Source of the DNA: Sphingomonas sp.
GTDB taxonomy: Bacteria > Pseudomonadota > Alphaproteobacteria > Sphingomonadales > Sphingomonadaceae
Length of the DNA stretch: 19,653 bases
Direction of reading: 5' to 3'
NCBI GenBank assembly: GCA_025935515.1
Contig: JAICVC010000021.1
Coordinates: 1-19,653 of the forward strand
This document shows positions 13,169-19,653 of this stretch, piece after piece. Within the stretch, counting starts at the first letter, position 1. The number at the start of each line of letters is the position of its first letter. Below the pieces are notes generated by a model. It made no database searches, was not told the DNA's origin, and saw nothing but the letters and a program-made list of their open reading frames with translations. Position numbers and translations under genes: made by a program.

Positions 13169-15055
13169 TCATCCCGCCACCAATTGCGCATCGATCGCGG
13201 CTTCGATTTCGGCGATACGGAACGGATGACCGGACACCTTGGTCAGCGGCTGAGCATCGACCAGGAACTGATCACGCAGCACGGTCTTGAACTGGCCCAT
13301 GTTCATCTCGGGCACCAGGATATGTTTGAAGCCCTTCAATAGGACAGCCATATTTTTGGGCATCGGCCAGATGTGGCGGACGTGGACGTGGGCGACGTCC
13401 TGGCCCTTGGCGATCGCGCGGCGAACCGCCTGGTGGATCGGCCCGAAGGTCGAGCCCCATCCGACCACCGCCAGCTCGGCGCCCTCGCGCCCAACGCAGA
13501 TGTCCTGGTCCGGGATCGAATTGGCCACCCCCGACACCTTGGCATGCCGCGTGTCGGTCATCTCCTGGTGGGCTGCCGGCGAATAATCAATGTTGCCGGT
13601 GCCCGGCTGCTTCTCGATGCCGCCGATACGGTGCTCGAGGCCGGGCGTCCCTGGCCTGATCCACGGCCGCGCGAGGCCGTCGCCGCGGGCATAGGGCATG
13701 ACCCCCTGTCCTTCGGCCGGCGGCGTATCGAAGAACTCCACCGGGAACGGCTGGTAGCCGCTCATGTCGGGCACGCGCCACGGCTCCGCGGCATTGGCGA
13801 TATAGCCGTCGGTGAGCAGGATCACCGGCGTCATGAAGTGCGTCGCGATCCGGCACGCCTCGATCGCGCAATCGAAGGCGTCGGCGGGCGAGCGTGCCGC
13901 GATCACCGGGAGCGGCGAATCGGCGTTGCGGCCATAGACGGCCTGGTAGAGATCGGACTGCTCGGTCTTGGTCGGAAGCCCGGTCGAGGGCCCGCCGCGC
14001 TGCGAGTTGATCACGACCAGCGGCAGCTCGGTCATGATGGCAAGCCCGATCGCCTCGGTCTTGAGCGCGATTCCCGGCCCCGACGACGAGGTGATTCCGA
14101 GCTGGCCGGCATAGCTCGCGCCGATCGCTGCGCAGATCGCCGCAATCTCGTCCTCCGCCTGGAAGGTCGTAATCCCGAATTCCTTGAGGCGGGCGAGATG
14201 GTGGAGCAGCGGGCTCGCCGGCGTGATCGGGTAGGAGCCGAAGAACATCGGCACGCCGGCGAGCTGGCACCCGGCGACGAGGCCGAGCGCAAGCGATTCC
14301 GCGCCGGTGACCGTGCGGTAGAGGCCGGGTTCGGCGGGCGCGGCGGCGATGTGGTGCTGCTTGAACGGCGCGCCCATCTCGACCGTCTCGCCATAGGCAT
14401 GGCCGGCGTTCAGAGCGGCGATGTTGGCCTCGGCCAGCTCGGGGGCCTTGGCGAATTTCTGGTTGAGCCAGTCGACAATCGGCTGGCGGTCGCGATCAAA
14501 CATCCAGAGGGCCAAGCCCAGCGTCCACATGTTCTTGCAGCGCAGCGCCTCCTTGTTGCCGAGGCCGAAGGGCTTCACGGCATCGAGCGTCAGCTGCGAG
14601 ATGTTGAAGTGGACGACCTGCCATTTCGACAGGCTGCCGTCCTCGAGGGGATTCTGCTCGTAGCCGGCCTTGGCGAGGTTGCGCTGCGTGAACTCGCCCT
14701 CGTCGGCGATGATCAACCCGCCCTCGCGCAGCGCCTCGGCGTTCACCTTGAGCGCGGCGGGGTTCATCGCAATCAGCACGTCGGGCTGGTCGCCGGCGGT
14801 CTCGATCGCGGTCGAGCCAAAATTGATCTGGAAGGCGGAGACCCCGAAGGTCGTGCCCTGCGGAGCGCGGATTTCCGCCGGAAAATCGGGGAAGGTCGCG
14901 AGGTCGTTGCCGGCAAGCGCGGTCGAGAGCGTGAACTGGCCGCCGGTCAGCTGCATGCCGTCGCCGCTGTCGCCGGCGAAGCGGACGACCACGGCTTCCT
15001 GCGGCGGATGCGCCGTCGCTTCCTTGTCGGTGAGGAGGTGGGTGGCTGTCGCCAC
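13169..15055 (-). CDS. korA: 2-oxoacid:ferredoxin oxidoreductase, alpha subunit (gamma-alpha fusion)
   Basis: Partner of KorB. It has 628 residues. The N-terminal gamma domain (about 20-195) contains VVRFAGDSGDGMQLTGGQF. The alpha/pyrimidine-binding part follows with GSYPITPASP (about 270-278), the EDEIAAICAAIGASYAG segment and SSGPGIALKTEAIGLA, all typical of KorA. The frame stays open to 15208, but I place the start at GTG 15055. AAGGA lies seven bases upstream, residues after it match where homologues begin (ATATHLL...AVVVRFAGDSGDG), and the longer version would overlap the DUF6644 gene. Known aerobic homologues, such as the mycobacterial KGOR, work as KorAB alone and substitute for or supplement 2-oxoglutarate dehydrogenase. 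The spacing of 113 bases to korB contains a micro-ORF. Confidence 0.93.
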   Translation of the reverse strand: MATATHLLTDKEATAHPPQEAVVVRFAGDSGDGMQLTGGQFTLSTALAGNDLATFPDFPAEIRAPQGTTFGVSAFQINFGSTAIETAGDQPDVLIAMNPAALKVNAEALREGGLIIADEGEFTQRNLAKAGYEQNPLEDGSLSKWQVVHFNISQLTLDAVKPFGLGNKEALRCKNMWTLGLALWMFDRDRQPIVDWLNQKFAKAPELAEANIAALNAGHAYGETVEMGAPFKQHHIAAAPAEPGLYRTVTGAESLALGLVAGCQLAGVPMFFGSYPITPASPLLHHLARLKEFGITTFQAEDEIAAICAAIGASYAGQLGITSSSGPGIALKTEAIGLAIMTELPLVVINSQRGGPSTGLPTKTEQSDLYQAVYGRNADSPLPVIAARSPADAFDCAIEACRIATHFMTPVILLTDGYIANAAEPWRVPDMSGYQPFPVEFFDTPPAEGQGVMPYARGDGLARPWIRPGTPGLEHRIGGIEKQPGTGNIDYSPAAHQEMTDTRHAKVSGVANSIPDQDICVGREGAELAVVGWGSTFGPIHQAVRRAIAKGQDVAHVHVRHIWPMPKNMAVLLKGFKHILVPEMNMGQFKTVLRDQFLVDAQPLTKVSGHPFRIAEIEAAIDAQLVAG

Positions 15056-15162
15056 GAGCGGGTCCTTACAAAACGCGTGCGTTGCGAGTTGCCGCCTCTT
15101 TAGGCGCGTGAGGGCGCTTTCGCCACTTTTATCCGCGTTCCGTCCGTCGTCGGACCGCGATG

Positions 15163-15642
15163 CTAGAAGTAGCCGACGAGCCGTCCGAGGATGATCGCCC
15201 CGAGCCACAGCAGGATCGAGGCGCCTGCAGCGAAGGCCGTCCCGTGCCTGGATGCGGTCCCGCGCCGCGCGCTTGCGCGCAACAACAGCGCGTTGCCGAT
15301 CGCCAAGCCGATGATCAGGATCTTGGCCTGGAACAGCGGAGAGGCGGCATAGGCCCTGGCATCCGTCGCGAAGAGCAAGAGGCCGGCCGGGATCGCCAGC
15401 AGCAGCCCGCCGATCGCGACCGGCACCAGTAGCCCGGCACAGCCCTCGGCTGGTCCGGCAGCCCGGCGCAAGCCGAGCAATCTCAAATCCAGGGCGACAA
15501 TCGCGCCGAACAGCAGGCCAATTCCGATGATGTGAACGGCATTGATCAGCGGATAGGCCAGATAGGAATCGCGCAGAGCGACAATCGGCCGCGCTGCCTC
15601 GATCGCTTCGAGCACACCGTCCAGCGTTGAGCCCGCGCTCAA
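15163..15642 (-). CDS. DUF6644 family membrane protein
   Basis: About 159 residues with four predicted membrane helices, at roughly 30-56, 70-93, 104-122 and 137-156. The motif SYLAYPLINAVHIIGIGLLFGAIVALDLRLLG matches DUF6644 proteins as I recall them (a helix with a conserved His and Asp), and the end ILGRLVGYF is also typical. Reading starts best at TTG 15642, which overlaps the stop of the DUF6152 gene (TTGA). No start has a strong ribosome-binding site, and GTG 15615 is an alternative. A longer open frame reaching 15828 merely overlaps the upstream gene. The conserved His in helix 1 raises the possibility of heme or metal binding, but no function is known. It is co-oriented with and 107 bases upstream of korA. 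Confidence 0.75.
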   Translation of the reverse strand: MSAGSTLDGVLEAIEAARPIVALRDSYLAYPLINAVHIIGIGLLFGAIVALDLRLLGLRRAAGPAEGCAGLLVPVAIGGLLLAIPAGLLLFATDARAYAASPLFQAKILIIGLAIGNALLLRASARRGTASRHGTAFAAGASILLWLGAIILGRLVGYF

Positions 15643-16010
15643 CTGGGCCGGTCGGGATAAAGGTTGTAGCTCCTGCCGGCGATGACGATGCGCTCGGCCT
15701 TCATCAGCCGCTCGCCATTGCGCGCCGAGCGATGGCCATGGACAAGCAGCCGGATTCCCGGCCGAAGCAGTTGCGGCGTCAGCCCCGCCTGCTCGTTGCG
15801 CCAGGGCTGGCCGATCTCGACAGTCCATTCGCCCGAGGCGGTCGTCAGCAGCATGATGCCATGAGGATTGCCGTGTCGAACATGCTTCACGGTGCCGCTG
15901 AGCTCAAATTCCTGGGCGGTTGCCCACGCCCAACCGTGGTGGGCGATGGCTGGCGTGGCCGGAGCCAACCCCAGGATCAAGGCACCCGCGATCGTCCAAG
16001 TGCGAGTCAT
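15639..16010 (-). CDS. DUF6152 family exported protein
   Basis: A 123-residue protein with a signal peptide (MTRTWTIAGALILGLAPATPAIA) and a mature part that begins HHGW, so two histidines sit at or next to the N-terminus. The core ELSGTVKHVRHGNPHGIMLL and the closing stretch MKAERIVIAGRSYNLYP match the DUF6152 pattern (recall): a small periplasmic beta-barrel fold with 'GTV....NPH'. The N-terminal His after cleavage is reminiscent of copper-binding 'histidine brace' sites, which is only a suggestion. ATG 16010 is preceded by GGAGAGGAAG. The downstream DUF6644 gene overlaps its stop, so the two form a unit. It is divergent from rppH, 103 bases apart. Confidence 0.8.
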   Translation of the reverse strand: MTRTWTIAGALILGLAPATPAIAHHGWAWATAQEFELSGTVKHVRHGNPHGIMLLTTASGEWTVEIGQPWRNEQAGLTPQLLRPGIRLLVHGHRSARNGERLMKAERIVIAGRSYNLYPDRPS

Positions 16011-16113
16011 GCTTCCTCTCCCGTTCCGGCAGTCTCCTTACTCCGGCGAGAAGGCGAGAAACAGGCGCAGGCTGGCCCTCGCCCGCGAACGCGTCGCCGG
16101 ATAAGGGGTCCGG

Positions 16114-16584
16114 ATGCGTGATGACCCCCGCTACCGCCGCGGAGTCGGCGTGATGCTGCTCAACCGCGAGGGCAAAGTCTTCGTGGGCGCCCGCATCGAT
16201 AATAGCGACGACGCCTGGCAGATGCCGCAGGGCGGAATCAACGAGGATGAGGAGCCGTGGGCGACCGCGCTCCGCGAGCTCGAGGAAGAAACCGGAATTC
16301 CGCCACACCTCGTCGAGCGGATCGCCGATTGCCCCGAGCGGCTGAAGTACGACCTTCCCGAGGGGCTCCGCGGGAAATTGTGGGGCGGCAAATGGCAGGG
16401 CCAGGACCAGGACTGGTATCTCGCCCGGTTCCTCGGGACCGACGCCGACGTCAACATCGCTACCAGCGATCCCGAGTTCCGCGAATGGAAGTGGATCGAC
16501 CCCGGGCAGCTTCCCGAGCTGATCGTGCCGTTCAAACGCGATCTTTACCGGCGATTGGTTCGCGAGTTCGCCGAGTATCTGTAA
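16114..16584 (+). CDS. rppH: RNA pyrophosphohydrolase (Nudix)
   Basis: Removes pyrophosphate from the 5' triphosphate end of mRNAs, which opens them to 5'-end-dependent decay. It has 156 residues, the usual size. The Nudix box runs from Gly40 to Ile62, with Glu46 and the REL-EEETG block (54-61) supplying the Mg-binding glutamates. The start RYRRGVGVMLLNREGKVFVGARID and the signature WQMPQGGI and WGGKWQGQDQDWYLARF are specific to the RppH/NudH branch in alphaproteobacteria rather than to generic Nudix enzymes. Start ATG 16114 has AAGGGG five bases upstream. It is followed after 83 bases by the TPR gene in the same direction. Confidence 0.95.
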   Translation: MRDDPRYRRGVGVMLLNREGKVFVGARIDNSDDAWQMPQGGINEDEEPWATALRELEEETGIPPHLVERIADCPERLKYDLPEGLRGKLWGGKWQGQDQDWYLARFLGTDADVNIATSDPEFREWKWIDPGQLPELIVPFKRDLYRRLVREFAEYL

Positions 16585-16667
16585 TCAGCGAGTTGCGCGC
16601 CAGTGACCTGTCGCCTGCTCATCCTCAATGCTAAAGTCGTCGCGCGCCACCGACCAGGAGATGCTCC

Positions 16668-18308
16668 ATGAACGCATTGCTTTTGGCTTCAGCGCTCGCG
16701 ATGGCGGCGATGGATCCCGGGCATTCGCACGAACATCCGCCACAGCTCGGCAAGCTCGCGTTTGAAACCACCTGCAGCCCCGCCGCACAGGCGGCGTTCG
16801 GCCGTGGGCTCGGCTGGCTTCACTCGTTCGAATATCGGCGGGCAGAACAGAGCTTCAGCGAGGCGGCCACCGCTGACTCCGGCTGCGGTATCGCCCAGTG
16901 GGGCGTCGCGATGAGCTATTACCATCCGCTGTGGGACAAGCCGACCCCCGCCGAGCTCGAAAAGGGCAAAGAGGCAATCGAGAAGGCCAAAGCCGTCGGC
17001 GCGAAGAGCCAGCGCGAAAAGGACTATATCGCGGCGCTCGATCGCTTCTACGGCGACTCCGATCGGCTCGACCTCAAGACCCGCGCGCTCGCTTATTCGG
17101 ACGCGATGGCGAAGCTTCACGACCGCTACCCGGCCGACGACGAGGCTGCCGTTTTCTACGCCCTGTCGCTGATCGCGGCCGGCACGATGGACGGCGATCA
17201 TGCTTTCCCCAGGCAGAAGCGGGCGGGCGCCATCCTCAACCAGGTCCTGGCGAAGAATCCGGACCATCCGGGCGTCGCCCATTATCTGATCCACAGCTTC
17301 GACTATCCCGCCCTGGCCGAGCTGGCGCTGCCGGCGGCGCGGCGGTACGCGGGCATCGCCCCGGACTCGGCACATGCCCAGCACATGCCCTCGCATATCT
17401 TCACCCGGCTCGGCTTGTGGGACGAAGCGATCAGCTCGAACCGCGGCTCCGAAGCCTCGGCGCGGGCCTATGCCAAGTCGAGCGGGCTTCCCGGTGCGTG
17501 GGACCAGGAGCTCCATGCGATGGACTATCTGGCCTACGCTTACCTCCAGACCGGCCGCGATGCCGAGGCAAAGCAGGTCCTCGATGAGCTGAAGCTCATC
17601 CGCGCCGCGGATCCGCCGACCCGCACCGTCGCTTATGCGGTGACTGCGATCCCCGCGCGGCTGCTACTGGAGCGCCGGCGCTGGAGCGAGGCTGCCGCAC
17701 TCGAACTGCCGCCCAACCTCGCCGCCCTTCCCGCGCTCGCCAATCACAAATGGGCGGTGACCCATGTCCATTTCGCCCGTGCCCTCGGCGCGGCGCGAAG
17801 CGGAAAGCCGGAGCTCGCCCGCGCGGAAATCGAGAAGCTCGCAGCGCTCGAGCAGTCGCTGACCATCGGTCCTGGCGATTACGACTGGCGCAAGCAGATC
17901 GCGATCGAACGCCAGATCGCGGAAGCTTGGCTGGCCCATCGCGCCGGCAACGACGATGATGCGTTGAAGTCGATGCGCGCGGCGGCCGATCTCGACGATG
18001 CGACGGAGAAAAATCCGGTCACACCCGGGCCGATCCTTCCGGCGCGCGAACAGCTCGGCGAACTGCTGCTCGAGCTTCACCGTCCAGCGGAAGCGCTGAA
18101 GGAATTTGAAGCGTCGCTCGAACGCGCTCCCGGGCGGCTCGCCGGGCTTTATGGCGCGGCACAGGCGGCAAAGCTCGCCGGCGATCCTGTGAAGGCACGC
18201 CGCCATTTTGCCGAGCTGGCGAGAATGACCGTGCAGGGCGACGGCGACCGCGCTGAAGTGAAGGCTGCGCGGACTTTCCGGGCGAGTTTGGAGCCAGAGC
18301 GGCGATGA
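16668..18308 (+). CDS. Exported TPR protein with a histidine-rich core, unknown function
   Basis: A 546-residue protein. The N-terminus is short and hydrophobic (MNALLLASALAMAA) followed by GHSHEH, so it is probably exported or anchored. Paired helices through the protein read as TPR-like repeats, clearest around 35-85, 185-260 and 440-520. A conserved-looking block carries many histidines: NPDHPGVAHYLIHSFD (His200, 205, 209) and HAQHMPSHIFTRLG (His236, 239, 243), which could hold a metal. Two cysteines, C36 and C73, flank the first repeat and could form a disulfide. The LHSFEYRRAEQSF and HPLWDKP segments are typical of a widespread uncharacterised TPR family in Proteobacteria and Acidobacteria (recall). 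Start ATG 16668 has AGGAG seven bases upstream. Function unknown. Confidence 0.85.
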   Translation: MNALLLASALAMAAMDPGHSHEHPPQLGKLAFETTCSPAAQAAFGRGLGWLHSFEYRRAEQSFSEAATADSGCGIAQWGVAMSYYHPLWDKPTPAELEKGKEAIEKAKAVGAKSQREKDYIAALDRFYGDSDRLDLKTRALAYSDAMAKLHDRYPADDEAAVFYALSLIAAGTMDGDHAFPRQKRAGAILNQVLAKNPDHPGVAHYLIHSFDYPALAELALPAARRYAGIAPDSAHAQHMPSHIFTRLGLWDEAISSNRGSEASARAYAKSSGLPGAWDQELHAMDYLAYAYLQTGRDAEAKQVLDELKLIRAADPPTRTVAYAVTAIPARLLLERRRWSEAAALELPPNLAALPALANHKWAVTHVHFARALGAARSGKPELARAEIEKLAALEQSLTIGPGDYDWRKQIAIERQIAEAWLAHRAGNDDDALKSMRAAADLDDATEKNPVTPGPILPAREQLGELLLELHRPAEALKEFEASLERAPGRLAGLYGAAQAAKLAGDPVKARRHFAELARMTVQGDGDRAEVKAARTFRASLEPERR

Positions 18309-18408
18309 CGCTGCACTGTCCCTGGAGCAGTCGATAGGGACGCAAGTCCGTCGTCGCCACCTTCTGACGGTGTGGCCTTCCTGATGTTGCCCGGCTAGAG
18401 CCGTCGCC

Positions 18409-19617
18409 ATGGCGGAACTATCGTCGAGCGAGCGCGCGGTCGTCGAACGCGCGGGCGCCGAACCGATGCTCGATCAGGTGCTTTCGTGGGCCGCGGTCAA
18501 CAGCGGCTCGCGTAACCTCGCCGGGCTGGAGCGAATGGCCGATTTGTTGGTCGACGCATTCGCAGCGCTGCCGGGGCTGATCCGGCTCGAGCGGCCGGCA
18601 ACGGTCAAGAGCGTCGATTCCGCCGGACGCACGGTCGAGATCGAGCACGGACGACACCTCCATCTGACGGTCCGCCCGACCGCGCCGCTGCAGTTGCTGT
18701 TCACCGGCCACATGGACACGGTCTACGGGGCCGATCACGCGTTTCAGGAGACACGCCGGCTCGAAGGCGGCGTGCTCGGCGGTCCCGGAGTCGCCGACAT
18801 GAAGGGCGGCCTGGCGGTGATGCTCGCGGCCTTGAAGGCGGTCGAGGAAAGCAAAATTGCCGACCGCATCGGCTATGAGGTTTTGATCAACAGCGACGAG
18901 GAGGTCGGGTCGCCGGCCTCGGCGGCGCTGCTGGCGCAGGCCGCGGAGGGCAAGAGCGCCGCGCTGACCTATGAACCGGCCGCGCTGCCCGACGGGACGC
19001 TCGCCGGCGCGAGGCCGGGCAGCGGCAATTTCGATTTCGTCGTCAAGGGCCGTTCGGCGCATGCCGGCCGCAATCCGGAGGAGGGCCGCAATGCGATCGT
19101 CGCCGCGGCCGAGCTCGCGCTTCGGCTCTCGATGTCAAAGACTCCGGGCCTGTCGATCAATCCAGCCCGGATCGAGGGCGGAGGCCCCAACAATGTCGTT
19201 CCCGACCTCGCGATCCTGCGGGTCAACCTGCGCCCGCGGACGACCGACGACCAGGAGATCGCGGCGCGGCTGATCGCCAAGGCGCTCGACGAGACTGCCA
19301 GCGAGCACGAAGTTTATATCGAGGCGCACGGCGGCTTCGGTCGTCCGCCCAAGCCGCTGACCGAAGAAGCCGAGGCGTTGTTCAAGCTGGTCAAAGCCGC
19401 AGGCGCGGACCTCGGCCAGGACATCGCCTGGCAACCGTCCGGTGGTGTCTGCGACGGCAACAACATCGCCGCCTGCGGAGTCCCGGTGGTCGACACGATG
19501 GGCGTGCGCGGCGGCAAGATCCACAGCATGGAGGAATATCTGATCGTCGACAGCCTCGCCGAGCGCGCGGCCTTGAGCGCGCTAGCCGTGTTGCGGCTGG
19601 CAGCGGAGGCGGCATGA
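18409..19617 (+). CDS. M20 family metallohydrolase (ArgE/CPG2-like)
   Basis: A 402-residue di-zinc amidohydrolase related to carboxypeptidase G2, ArgE and DapE. Ligand and catalytic positions are visible: GHMDTVYG (His101, Asp103), GPGVADMKGG (Asp130 bridging), SDEEVGS (Glu164 catalytic, Glu165), YEPA (Glu189) and KIHSMEE (His372). The lid/dimerisation domain spans about 200-310 (GRSAHAGRNPEEGRNAI). No signal peptide, so cytoplasmic. The substrate should be an N-acyl or peptide-like amide. The next gene starts within its stop codon (ATGA) and looks like arginine N-succinyltransferase, so a role in arginine or N-succinyl-amino-acid breakdown is a reasonable guess. ATG 18409 has only a weak AGAG site. 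It may be in a unit with the TPR gene, 100 bases upstream. Confidence 0.93.
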   Translation: MAELSSSERAVVERAGAEPMLDQVLSWAAVNSGSRNLAGLERMADLLVDAFAALPGLIRLERPATVKSVDSAGRTVEIEHGRHLHLTVRPTAPLQLLFTGHMDTVYGADHAFQETRRLEGGVLGGPGVADMKGGLAVMLAALKAVEESKIADRIGYEVLINSDEEVGSPASAALLAQAAEGKSAALTYEPAALPDGTLAGARPGSGNFDFVVKGRSAHAGRNPEEGRNAIVAAAELALRLSMSKTPGLSINPARIEGGGPNNVVPDLAILRVNLRPRTTDDQEIAARLIAKALDETASEHEVYIEAHGGFGRPPKPLTEEAEALFKLVKAAGADLGQDIAWQPSGGVCDGNNIAACGVPVVDTMGVRGGKIHSMEEYLIVDSLAERAALSALAVLRLAAEAA

Positions 19618-19653
19618 GCTTTCGGGTCCGCCCCGCGACCGGCGAGGATTTCC
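19614..19653 (+). CDS. astA: Start of a GNAT-like gene, probably arginine N-succinyltransferase (partial)
   Basis: Only the first 13 codons are inside the window (MSFRVRPATGEDF). The start ATG overlaps the TGA of the M20 gene as ATGA, and GGAGGC stands just upstream. Arginine N-succinyltransferase (AstA) commonly begins M-S-F-x-V-R-P-A-T, and in several alphaproteobacteria an M20 hydrolase precedes it (recall). Other acetyltransferases can begin similarly, so the name rests on a short match plus context. Confidence 0.5.
   Translation, partial: MSFRVRPATGEDF

Noticed and set aside
13373..15103. 576-codon plus-strand open frame opposite korA
   Set aside because: Mirror frame of a well-supported KorA; no recognisable motif and skewed composition.
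18318..18341. Hairpin gtccct/agggac after the TPR gene as a terminator
   Set aside because: Only 6 base pairs with a 12-base loop and no T-run; too weak to call.
1..19653. CRISPR arrays, tRNA or rRNA genes, complete insertion sequences, prophage genes
   Set aside because: Looked for regularly spaced repeats, tRNA T-loop patterns and transposase or phage motifs on both strands; none were found.

Overview
The window looks like chromosomal DNA of an aerobic alphaproteobacterium of the order Sphingomonadales (inference). The basis is the high G+C, the gene families (DUF4402 secreted protein, gamma-alpha fused KorA with KorB, DUF6152/DUF6644 pair, a cyclopropane synthase next to a DUF457-type membrane protein), and compound 'cctcccc...ggggagg' intergenic palindromes of the kind common in that order.

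Left edge (1-1022) is the only accessory-looking stretch. It is AT-richer than the rest: I counted 26 G/C in the 60 bases from 241, against 42 in the 60 bases from 10741. It carries the 3' end of a gene whose product resembles the glycine-rich tail of polymorphic toxins or bacteriocins. Overlapping it is a four-helix membrane protein that could be its immunity partner. About 400 bases of repeats follow, with no convincing gene.

1023-4043 (minus strand) holds four genes: an L,D-transpeptidase, a Tyr/Gly-rich secreted protein, a DUF4402 secreted protein and a small coiled-coil protein. Two clear intrinsic terminators lie here. A PilZ-domain gene (+) then converges on a long acyl-CoA dehydrogenase (-), which diverges from a periplasmic one-cysteine MsrA (+). 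Next come purF and an SDR oxidoreductase (+), probably one transcription unit.

9470-9721 is a gap between convergent genes. It has three consecutive, internally nested hairpin domains and looks like a structured non-coding RNA.

9722-16010 is a long minus-strand series. In transcription order it runs DUF6152, DUF6644, korA, a 25-codon membrane peptide gene, korB, a palindromic repeat cluster, a DUF457-type membrane protein and cfa. KorA and KorB together form a 2-oxoacid:ferredoxin oxidoreductase. The tiny ORF between them is the best new small-protein candidate here.

16114-19653 (plus strand) holds rppH, a secreted TPR protein with a histidine-rich core, an M20 metallohydrolase, and the first codons of what looks like arginine N-succinyltransferase, overlapping the hydrolase by ATGA.

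Most of the window is ordinary housekeeping DNA. The items most worth a second look are the structured RNA candidate, the korA-korB micro-ORF, the ribosome-binding site buried in a repeat hairpin, and the toxin/immunity-like pair at the left edge. All assignments come from reading the sequence; no search or folding program was run.
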